Of a DNA stretch of 13,890 nt, positions 6,290 to 12,673 are shown piece by piece. Under the pieces are notes generated by a model that saw only the letters and a list, made by a program, of their open reading frames with translations, was not told the DNA's origin and ran no database searches. The stretch is from contig JBBRAO010000055.1 of assembly GCA_038206725.1 (NCBI GenBank), positions 1 to 13,890 on the forward strand, read 5' to 3'. Position 1 is the first letter of the stretch. Each line of letters begins with the position of its first letter. Source of the stretch: JBAXXL01 sp038206725. GTDB lineage: Bacteria > Bacteroidota > Ignavibacteria > Kapaibacteriales > UBA2268. The position numbers were made by a program, and so were the translations under genes.

Positions 6290-6688
6290 ATGAGAATAAT
6301 TAAATTAGCTGTATTAGCTTTAATTCTATCAACAGTAACTATGTTCGCTCAGGACAAAACAGAAACAAAAATTCCTGATTTAGATGTAACTTTCTTAGCA
6401 GGTGACTTAGCATTGGTTTATACTAACCTTGCAACAGTAGAAATTAAAGGCGAAGAAGCACAAGCTTTCGTTGACGTACAAACATTCTTGAAACCACATA
6501 TCGAAAATATGGTTGCCAACAAAACAAAAACTGATGATCCTGTGAAAATCAAAGTTGGTGGTCAAATTGCTCAAAACTTATTTACTTTCGCAAATAGAAT
6601 GACTATCAAAGGTGGCGAAGCTACAAGTTTAGTAAGATTCAAAAAAGCTCTTCTTGATGCCGCAGGCGCAGTCAAACCTGCAAAATAA
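6290..6688 (+). CDS. Small exported protein of unknown function
   Basis: This 132-aa protein begins with a signal peptide (MRIIKLAVLALILSTVTMFAQ). The mature part is about 110 aa, lacks Cys, and is rich in Ala, Lys, Val and Thr. It seems to be mainly helical (ALVYTNLATVEIKGEEAQAFVDVQTFLKPHIENMVANK). I do not recognise the family, and no T9SS domain is present. A GGAG sequence stands 8 nt before the ATG. It uses mostly A- or T-ending codons and is followed by a strong terminator, which might fit an abundant periplasmic or surface protein; this is inference. It is probably co-transcribed with the PorV/PorQ-family gene. Confidence 0.85.
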   Translation: MRIIKLAVLALILSTVTMFAQDKTETKIPDLDVTFLAGDLALVYTNLATVEIKGEEAQAFVDVQTFLKPHIENMVANKTKTDDPVKIKVGGQIAQNLFTFANRMTIKGGEATSLVRFKKALLDAAGAVKPAK

Positions 6689-6755
6689 TTAAACGCAAAA
6701 AAAGCTTATAAATCAACAATCCTTAAGCTTAGGATGTAAAATCCTAACTATGCGC

Positions 6756-6791
6756 AAAGACCAACCCCTCGAAAGAAGGGTTGGTCTTTTT
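6756..6791 (+). terminator. Strong rho-independent terminator, possibly bidirectional
   Basis: A perfect 12-bp stem (6756-6767 AAAGACCAACCC with 6778-6789) closes a 10-nt loop and ends in TTTTT at 6787-6791. It is 68 nt past the stop of the small exported protein. The left arm begins with AAA, so on the minus strand the stem is also followed by TTT. It may therefore also stop transcripts arriving from the large minus-strand gene. Confidence 0.85.
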
Positions 6792-6955
6792 GGGTGTATA
6801 GGATGGGGTAAATTAGTTGAAAGTGAAAATGAGCCGGTCATCGAGCGAAGTCGAGATGCTTGGGAACATAAACACCTACATTTTCACAAACTTCGCCGTC
6901 TCGCCGCCCACTTTCACAAAATAGATACCGCGCGGCAGAGCGGAAATGTTGATTT

Positions 6956-6983
6956 GTAGAGATGTTGCATGCAACGTCTCTAC
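6956..6983. repeat. 28-bp palindrome inside the orphan sorting domain
   Basis: The two 14-nt halves (6956-6969, 6970-6983) are reverse complements with one mismatch; the outer arms read GTAGAGA and TCTCTAC and the centre is TTGCATGCAA. On the minus strand it codes VETLHATSLQ within the sorting domain. The equivalent place in the copy near 12754-12781 holds a different palindrome. Confidence 0.75.
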
Positions 6984-7029
6984 TGCCATTACTTTTTCGC
7001 CAAGCGTGTTGTAAATGGAAATCGTAGAA

Positions 7030-7058
7030 CCTTCCGAAGATTCGAAACCTTCGGAAGG
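7030..7058 (-). repeat. Perfect 10-bp inverted repeat after the large gene
   Basis: Arms CCTTCCGAAG (7030-7039) and CTTCGGAAGG (7049-7058) enclose a 9-nt loop. It lies 12-40 nt beyond the stop of the 1231-aa gene and within the orphan fragment, where it codes NPSEGFESSEG. It may act as a 3'-end stabilising stem for the large transcript, but no T-run follows it. Confidence 0.5.
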
Positions 7059-7069
7059 ATTTTGCTTTT

Positions 7070-10000
7070 TTATTCCACTATCACCCTTTTCGTTTCTTTA
7101 AACGGTCCGGCTTTCATTTCAATAAAATATGTTCCGGCTAAAAGCAATTTTCTTGAAATGGATTGCTTATGTATGCCCGCTTTTTGGATTTCATTTATTG
7201 GAGTCAAAACAACCGCACCAGAAATATCGTAAATAGTTAGTGTTACTTCACATTCGAAACCCAAGCCGTATTCAATTGAGGCACCCTCTGTGCCAATTGG
7301 ATGAGGAATGACATCGCCCAAGTAAAATTTTGCTGAGGTGTCGCTTGGGATTGTGATTGAGCGGATATCGTCAACGCAGAGTTTTTCGATTGAAAGGAAG
7401 GCGTTTTCCGCTGTTTCGTATGATATACATTCGTCGGATGAATTTATTATGTGTGAAATAATTGCATTGCGTGAATTTACGCTGTTTTGCTCGTTCGATA
7501 AATTTTCTTTTCCAAGATATGCTGAAAAATCCAGCTCTAATAATTTATAAGCATTTTTGGATATTATTGGTTTGCCCGTGTTTACCAAATTTACAACTAT
7601 TTGTGAATTAAATTCATCAATTTTATTTTCTTTTGCAGTTTTTATTGTATAATTAGCAGCTAAATCATTACTTAATCTTAATTTCAGTTTTCCGGTCGGC
7701 GCATTTAAATCAGCTCCGATAACATTACTATTATAATTTATCACAATTTCTAAATCGTTTAATTGCGTAAGATTAACCATTTCATCTCGATTTTCATTTA
7801 CTTTTATGGAGTAGGTAAATTTATTTTTGCCAAATTCTGAATTTGCGTCATAACTTACAGCAAACTGATTGCTTGCGTCGTGGATTTCGTCGTTTATTAA
7901 ACCGCTTGTTGTGCGAATATAATCAACAGTTTCAACAAAAACGGTATCGGTAATAACAGGAACAAATTTATTATCAGTAAAGAAATTTACAGCGGTTTTG
8001 AATTTTTGTGCTATGTTATCCTGATAAGTAACCTTTACTTCATAATTCGTTGTAAAAGGAGTGATTGAAATAGGAAAAACCAAATTCGGGTCTATTTGAA
8101 ATAGACTTGGGTTTTTCTCAAATACTATGCTTGTGATTTTTAATTTGTTTGAGCTTGGGTTATTGAGCGTCAATTTATATTCATTCTCGTAACTTTTGCA
8201 TTGAATTGCGGTAAAGCCTTGCAATTGTGGTGAAACAACTTTACCGGTTATCAATACTTCGCGGAAATATTTGCATACTTCATCCCAAACGGTTATTTTT
8301 TCGTTGATATTGCCATCCGCAGGAAGCCCCATAAAAGTGAAATCCAATTGATGTGTTGCACCCGAATCTATTGTAAACATTGGGTTAGAGCAATTAATAT
8401 TATTAGTAAATGTTACTTTTCCGTCGGTTTTGATTGTGCCCAAATTTGAAATTACAAACGATGTATCTTTCGTCTGATTTGGAAAAAGAACGCCCAAATC
8501 AATCAATGTCGGATTTGGAACAAGCGCAATGCTGTCTTTGCGAACAGTGAGTGGAAGCGTCAGTACAGAATCGGGGTCAGCGTTGGATTTTATTTCCAAA
8601 GACGCAGTTTTGATACCGGGTACATTCGTTTTGAAACCGATAGCGATGGTTTTTGTGCTGTCGGGTGCTAATGTAAATGGTAGTGTTTGATTTAGAGTAA
8701 AATCAGCTTTGTCCGCACCGATTATATTCAGAGCATTTACTATTAGATTTTCGTTGCCGGTGCTACTAATCTTTAGTGTTGTCGCTGTCGAATTATCGCA
8801 AATCAAATCCACATAAGGTTCTAATTCCACTTGAATTCTTGCTTTTTTCTGCAATCCTTCGCCAATTATATTTTGAATTAATGTATCAGTTTGAGTGATT
8901 ATGTAAATTTTAGCGCTGTGCAAACCAACACGAGATGGAGTAAATCTGAATCTCGCCTCTCTGCCCGAATCCGGCTCTACGTTATACTTCGGAAAGCCGC
9001 CGATGAGAGAAAACGCCGCTTTGTTCGCACCTTTTATATATATTGAATCCACTCTAAATTTGTAATCACCTATATTATAAACAAACCGCGCCACAGTAGA
9101 ATCCCGCCACTCGCCGACAAACACTTTACCCATATCCACATCAAGTGCCGCAGGCTGAGGTGCGACTATGGAAAAAGGAACAATAAGCGTATCAATTGGC
9201 TGATATTTTGTGCTGAGCTTTATTATCCAGCCATCATAACCACCTCTATTTTCTGTTACGTCACCGTCGTGAGACCAAGTCATTCCCGCAAGTATATAAC
9301 CTAAATCAGAAGTTTGCTCTGTAGAATAAGGATAATCCGAATACGTGCCACCAAATGTTCTTTGGTATTTTATTTCTCCTTTTCTATCTATTTTCACGAA
9401 CCATCCATCATTTCCGCCATAGTTTTTAGTAATATCTCCATCGGATGAAGTTGTTGTAGCAGCGAAAATTAAGCAATTATCTGTAGTTATATTAAAACAA
9501 GTAGCATTACTGCTGGACTCATCACCGGAACCACCGTAAGTTTTTGACCAAACTATTTCTCCTTTATTATTTAACTTCATAGTCCAAACATCCATAATTC
9601 CACCATGGAAGTCAGTTATATTTCCATCACGAGAATCAGTTGAACCAAGTAATATATAACCACCATCTTCTGTTACTTTAATTGAGCTTGCAAATTCACC
9701 TTTACCACTACCACCATAAGTTTTTTGCCATTCTAAATTACCTCTTATATCTAATTTTAACACCCACGCTTGCCCACCTGCAGTATTCTCCGTTATATCG
9801 CCGCAATCAGAATTAGTATTGCCCCCTATTATGTAGCTCCCATCCAGGCATATTTCAATTGAAAACGAGGCGTCAATATGATTCCCACCATAGCTTTTAG
9901 ACCATTCATAGTTTCCATTTTTATCTACTTTTAACACATAGATATGGCTAATGCCAACGTTATCTTTACCAGCAGCGCAGGGATGAGTATAAGTAGTGTC

Positions 10001-10765
10001 ACCTACTAATATATACCCTCCATCATTTGTTTCTTTTATATCATCAAACAAATCTGGTAATGCGCAATAACCATAAGTCTTTACCCACTCCATTTCTGCA
10101 TTTTTATCAAATTTCATTAAAAATTGGAAAGCTGATAACTCACGCTCCGGGAAGTCACCGTCCTGTGAACAGGCTAATCCAGTTATAATGAATCCACCAT
10201 CTTTTGCTAATTCTATATTGTTTGCTTCGTCCCTCTTACTACCACCAAAATTTTTGGAATATATTAAATTTCCATTAGAATCAACTTTTAGTACCCAAAT
10301 ATCATTTATCCCTTTGTTATTAGATAAATCGAAATCATTTGATTTAGAAGTTCCGACCGCAATGTATCCGCCTTCATTAAGTTCCTTTATATCATATAAC
10401 GCATCCCAATAACTCCCACCATAAGTCTTTGACCACTCTATATAAGGCTCATCAAGTTTATGATAAATTTCTCCTTTATGAATCATTCTCATTAAATAAT
10501 TGTTTCCAATTTTATTTGGAATGTTATTCCAAAGAAAACTATTTTCATCGGATTTTTTGGTAAGAAGAAGCCAAGTTTTACCATTGTCCTTGCTATATTC
10601 CAAACTAACTGTATCGCTTTCGGCAACTCCTTGCCAAGCTATAATTGTGTCGCTACCGGCGATGATTTTGGCATTGGGGGTTGGGAAAGTGAAATGAAGG
10701 GAATCTTGGCTGAATGCTGTGCAGTAGCCTAAAAAGAGAAGTAAAAATACCAGTAATTGTCTCAT
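7070..10765 (-). CDS. Large T9SS cargo protein with seven propeller-type repeats
   Basis: This 1231-aa exported protein has a signal peptide at residues 1-20 (MRQLLVFLLLFLGYCTAFSQ) and then an Ig-like segment of about 90 aa (SDTIIAWQG, LEYSKDNGKTWLLL). Residues 108-522 hold seven repeats of about 59 aa with the pattern W-x-K-T-Y-G-G-S, then D-G-G-Y-I-x-x-G, S-x-D-G-D, G-G-x-D-x-W-x-x-K-L-D-x-x-G-N, as in a seven-bladed beta-propeller. From about 535 to 950 come ASH/HYDIN-like immunoglobulin segments (DVDMGKVFVGEWRDSTVARF, FRFTPSRVGLHSAKI). A cohesin-like segment of about 150 aa may follow. Residues 1150-1231 are a T9SS sorting domain (PHPIGTEGASIEYGL, LTIYDISGAVV, LLLAGTYFIEM, basic KETKRVIVE). 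The PHP in place of PNP is a small variation. The ligand is unknown. Confidence 0.9.
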   Translation of the reverse strand: MRQLLVFLLLFLGYCTAFSQDSLHFTFPTPNAKIIAGSDTIIAWQGVAESDTVSLEYSKDNGKTWLLLTKKSDENSFLWNNIPNKIGNNYLMRMIHKGEIYHKLDEPYIEWSKTYGGSYWDALYDIKELNEGGYIAVGTSKSNDFDLSNNKGINDIWVLKVDSNGNLIYSKNFGGSKRDEANNIELAKDGGFIITGLACSQDGDFPERELSAFQFLMKFDKNAEMEWVKTYGYCALPDLFDDIKETNDGGYILVGDTTYTHPCAAGKDNVGISHIYVLKVDKNGNYEWSKSYGGNHIDASFSIEICLDGSYIIGGNTNSDCGDITENTAGGQAWVLKLDIRGNLEWQKTYGGSGKGEFASSIKVTEDGGYILLGSTDSRDGNITDFHGGIMDVWTMKLNNKGEIVWSKTYGGSGDESSSNATCFNITTDNCLIFAATTTSSDGDITKNYGGNDGWFVKIDRKGEIKYQRTFGGTYSDYPYSTEQTSDLGYILAGMTWSHDGDVTENRGGYDGWIIKLSTKYQPIDTLIVPFSIVAPQPAALDVDMGKVFVGEWRDSTVARFVYNIGDYKFRVDSIYIKGANKAAFSLIGGFPKYNVEPDSGREARFRFTPSRVGLHSAKIYIITQTDTLIQNIIGEGLQKKARIQVELEPYVDLICDNSTATTLKISSTGNENLIVNALNIIGADKADFTLNQTLPFTLAPDSTKTIAIGFKTNVPGIKTASLEIKSNADPDSVLTLPLTVRKDSIALVPNPTLIDLGVLFPNQTKDTSFVISNLGTIKTDGKVTFTNNINCSNPMFTIDSGATHQLDFTFMGLPADGNINEKITVWDEVCKYFREVLITGKVVSPQLQGFTAIQCKSYENEYKLTLNNPSSNKLKITSIVFEKNPSLFQIDPNLVFPISITPFTTNYEVKVTYQDNIAQKFKTAVNFFTDNKFVPVITDTVFVETVDYIRTTSGLINDEIHDASNQFAVSYDANSEFGKNKFTYSIKVNENRDEMVNLTQLNDLEIVINYNSNVIGADLNAPTGKLKLRLSNDLAANYTIKTAKENKIDEFNSQIVVNLVNTGKPIISKNAYKLLELDFSAYLGKENLSNEQNSVNSRNAIISHIINSSDECISYETAENAFLSIEKLCVDDIRSITIPSDTSAKFYLGDVIPHPIGTEGASIEYGLGFECEVTLTIYDISGAVVLTPINEIQKAGIHKQSISRKLLLAGTYFIEMKAGPFKETKRVIVE

Positions 10766-10803
10766 AAAGCACCATAATAATAAAAAAAATAGTATTAATC
10801 ATA

Positions 10804-10833
10804 AAATGGACAGGGAGTTCCCTCCCTATCCAT
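10804..10833 (-). terminator. Terminator after the 143-aa protein gene
   Basis: Eleven-base arms (ATGGACAGGGA at 10806-10816, TCCCTATCCAT at 10823-10833) pair with one mismatch around a 6-nt loop. On the minus strand the stem is followed by TTTTAT. It starts 7 nt after the stop codon at 10840 and separates that gene from the 1231-aa gene, whose start is at 10765. A shifted inner pairing GGGA/TCCC is also possible. Confidence 0.65.
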
Positions 10834-10839
10834 ATTTAT

Positions 10840-11271
10840 TTAACCGATTACAACCTTGATTGGGATAGCTGCTGATCCGTGTTTAATTAAGATAATATAA
10901 ATACCAAACGGGAAACCTGATGTATTCCAAGTAACAATACTACTCCAATCACTTTGTTGCTCAATTGATATTCTATCCTTACCACAAATTTTAATTCCAT
11001 CAGAATTATAAACATTAATTTCGGCTTTGTTGAAGTCATAACGTTTGTCCCAATATACCAATGTATTAACATATATTTTTGCGGGTATTGGGTAAGGTGG
11101 ATTTGCAAATAGATAATCACCTATGAATTGAGTTTCAATATCTACTTTTGAATTATTAATAATTGTACACAATGGATAGTTCAGTATGCTTTTTTTCCCG
11201 AGTTGTGCAAGTAATTCATTATTCATTAATATAAATATTATTATAAATAATAAAATAATTTCCTTTTTCAT
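10840..11271 (-). CDS. Small exported protein made almost only of a sorting-domain-like fold
   Basis: The 143-aa product has a signal peptide (MKKEIILLFIIIFILMNNELLAQ). The rest, about 45-143, looks like an atypical T9SS C-terminal domain: IETQFIGDYLF, then AEINVYNSDGIKICG, a WSSIVTWNTSGFPFGIYIILIKHG segment matching the usual L-P-x-G-x-Y-x-x-x-I, and a final IPIKVVIG. The standard PNP turn is replaced by NPPYPIPAK. It could be a free-standing sorting-domain-like protein or the remnant of a larger cargo. The start has AAGGAAAA just upstream. It begins 68 nt after the stop of the cysteine-rich gene and may share its transcript; a terminator follows at 10804-10833. Confidence 0.75.
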   Translation of the reverse strand: MKKEIILLFIIIFILMNNELLAQLGKKSILNYPLCTIINNSKVDIETQFIGDYLFANPPYPIPAKIYVNTLVYWDKRYDFNKAEINVYNSDGIKICGKDRISIEQQSDWSSIVTWNTSGFPFGIYIILIKHGSAAIPIKVVIG

Positions 11272-11339
11272 ATTGTTTTCCTTTTTTTTTTCTGGTTACT
11301 AATTTATTTGCAAGTATTATTTAATTAATTAATCATTAG

Positions 11340-12008
11340 CTAATCACATATATAAAAACAAGGTCCATTTGGATTTAATGAAGTTGGCCAGCAACCTATT
11401 GTATAGGGAATTGGACATTGTTGATACGGTCTCGTAGTGCAATTAATCGCATTACAAATAGGATCTGTGCAGTTAGGATTAGCTCCGATGGTCTTACTGG
11501 CCATTATTTGATGCAAAACACCTGCTTCGTAGCAATATTTGTATGTGGTCGTACAAATACAGCAAATCGGATTACACGGTAGAGTAGTTACTGAATTATC
11601 AGCATTCAAGTGCATATATATACATAAAGGCCATACGCAATCGACATTTATCCAATAATATTGATTAATACAAGGTTGGGGTACAGGCCAACCAGGACAG
11701 AAATTAGCCTGAATGAAACTCCAATCACATATTGCCTGTGTAATTGCAACTACCCAATCACAATCAAGTGGAAAATTTGATGGCAAAGTAACTTCCAAAA
11801 CTCTTAAACTGAAATTTTCAGTTGGGGGATATGTTGGGCATAGAAAACAGACTCTAACTTGAACATCTTTATCGCATATATTCAAAGGAACCGTTGTATC
11901 TGTACTACCAGCGGCACACATTTGCCCAAAAGGGTTTTGTGCTTTCGCTTCGTAAGCGAATATTGTTAGCATTAATGCCAACGCGATTGTTATATGTTTA
12001 AAATTCAT
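11340..12008 (-). CDS. Secreted cysteine-rich protein, paralogue of the first gene
   Basis: This 222-aa protein has a signal peptide (MNFKHITIALALMLTIFAYEAKAQ) and an exceptional 22 cysteines in the mature ~198 aa, plus many Pro and Trp. No known domain is recognised. Shared features with the product of 182-784 are N-x-C-x7-V near the N-terminus (NICDKDVQVRV against NPCGSSCTIIV), C-x3-Y-[RK]-x-C (CTTTYKYC against CHAYYRAC), a following N-C-T, and a Cys-rich end P-C-F-x2-C then Asp (PCFYICD against PCFPLCND). A disulfide-rich surface or periplasmic protein is the reasonable inference. An AAGGAAAAG sequence precedes the ATG. It may be transcribed with the 143-aa protein gene downstream. Confidence 0.85.
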   Translation of the reverse strand: MNFKHITIALALMLTIFAYEAKAQNPFGQMCAAGSTDTTVPLNICDKDVQVRVCFLCPTYPPTENFSLRVLEVTLPSNFPLDCDWVVAITQAICDWSFIQANFCPGWPVPQPCINQYYWINVDCVWPLCIYMHLNADNSVTTLPCNPICCICTTTYKYCYEAGVLHQIMASKTIGANPNCTDPICNAINCTTRPYQQCPIPYTIGCWPTSLNPNGPCFYICD

Positions 12009-12103
12009 AATATTCTTTTCCTTAATATAATTAAGTTATTTTGTGATCACTTCGGTGAATCAGAATTGATGATTTTGGCTCTTCGAGTTACCAAAATTGA
12101 ACT

Positions 12104-12135
12104 CAATTGCATAATCTATTGCAATTGGTTTTTTT
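12104..12135 (+). terminator. Plus-strand terminator-like hairpin with no gene before it
   Basis: Perfect 8-bp arms (CAATTGCA 12104-12111, TGCAATTG 12120-12127) with an 8-nt loop are followed by GG and eight T residues (12130-12137). Another stem lies just upstream (ATTTTGG 12072-12078 region with CCAAAAT 12091-12097). No plus-strand gene precedes them. They may end a small plus-strand RNA, or act as the 5' leader of the minus-strand cysteine-rich gene. Confidence 0.4.
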
Positions 12136-12311
12136 TAATTATTACACGCAAATATCTTTTAATTTTTTGATTTATTCGAATCTAAGGTCATTCCAAAGCA
12201 TTTTCACAATTAGGGCGGGATAAATTCGTAGCACAAATGCTTGAAGAATATTGAGGTGCAAAAACACCAATCGCAATGATAATTGTTCCGGCGGCATACA
12301 GATATGGTTAT

Positions 12312-12393
12312 AGCTGTGAGCTGTGAGCTGTGAGCTGTGAGCTGTGAGCTGTGAGCTGTGAGCTGTGAGCTGTGAGCTGTGAGCTGTGAGCTG
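12312..12393. repeat. 7-bp tandem repeat array, about 11.7 copies
   Basis: The heptamer AGCTGTG is repeated without error over 82 bases. Because the unit is not a multiple of three, translation cycles through all frames every 21 nt, giving SSQLTAH on the minus strand and a stop on the plus strand. A perfect array of this type is prone to slippage and may vary in copy number between strains. Confidence 0.95.
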
Positions 12394-12628
12394 ATTTGAC
12401 GCCCTTTAGTTAATTTATTGTAGAAAACCAAAATATAGTTTTCAACAATATCAGATATTTGAAGTAATAATTTTCTCCATTTTTCTCTTGGTGGCAAGAG
12501 TTTCTTCCTGTCGCGAAAATAAATTTGTAATAATATCGTATTTCTGATCTTCATTTTACTAATACTTATTTCGAACTAAAATTCCTGACGAAGCATTTGC
12601 AATTATATTTTAAATAAATTTTAACAAA

Positions 12629-12662
12629 ACTCATCGGATGACTGCCCGGTCATCCGATGAGT
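12629..12662. repeat. Dispersed 34-bp hairpin, copy 3 (perfect arms)
   Basis: Perfect 14-bp arms at 12629-12642 (ACTCATCGGATGAC) and 12649-12662 enclose TGCCCG. It begins 11 nt past the stop of the minus-strand cargo gene and on that strand is followed by TTTGTTAAAATTTATTT, so here it could serve as that gene's terminator. It aligns base for base with copy 1 (2577-2610). Confidence 0.8.
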
Positions 12663-12673
12663 AGATTGAAATT

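Larger units (their letters stand above)
6876..7064 (-). pseudogene. Orphan T9SS sorting-domain fragment
   Basis: The minus strand encodes 62 residues and a TAG, from QNPSEGFESSEGSTISIYN through TLGEKVM to NISALPRGIYFVKVGGETA and KFVKM. This is the C-terminal two thirds of a T9SS type A sorting domain, without the N-terminal PNP strand and without a start codon. It sits 5 nt beyond the TAA of the 1231-aa protein gene and in a different frame, so it is not translated as part of that protein. It is almost the same as the C-terminus of the gene at 12674-13890: 5 differences in the first 77 nt, including the stop codon. A 28-bp near-palindrome (6956-6983) lies inside it. Confidence 0.75.
6689..7069. 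other. Convergent intergenic region with terminator and orphan sorting-domain fragment
   Basis: Left of the terminator (6756-6791) is a small hairpin with 7-bp arms TTAGGAT/ATCCTAA (6729-6747). Right of it is a repeat-like stretch with the imperfect palindrome CATCGAGCGAAGTCGAGATG (6839-6858), then the orphan T9SS sorting-domain fragment on the minus strand (6876-7064). A plus-strand 69-codon frame over this region is composed of these repeats and is not called. Confidence 0.6.
12009..12673. other. Intergenic region with hairpins and a 7-bp tandem array
   Basis: These 665 bases hold the leader of the cysteine-rich gene, a run of hairpins ending in a plus-strand terminator-like stem (12077-12135), a 7-bp tandem repeat (12312-12393) and the third 34-bp hairpin (12629-12662). 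A 114-codon minus-strand frame spans 12210-12554, but its middle is only the translated tandem repeat (repeated SSQLTAH) and its ends match no family I know. Bases 12394-12600 hold nothing I can identify. Confidence 0.6.

Noticed and set aside
6750..7232. Two plus-strand reading frames of 69 and 87 codons
   Set aside because: They are antisense to the orphan sorting domain and the 3' end of the 1231-aa gene, and one begins inside the terminator stem.
12312..12393. Possible CRISPR array
   Set aside because: The units are 7 bp with no spacers between them, so this is a simple tandem repeat.
12210..12554. 114-codon minus-strand reading frame containing SSQLTAH repeats
   Set aside because: Its middle is only the translated 7-bp tandem array, and the ends match no family I recognise; a stop-free 7-bp repeat opens such frames by chance.
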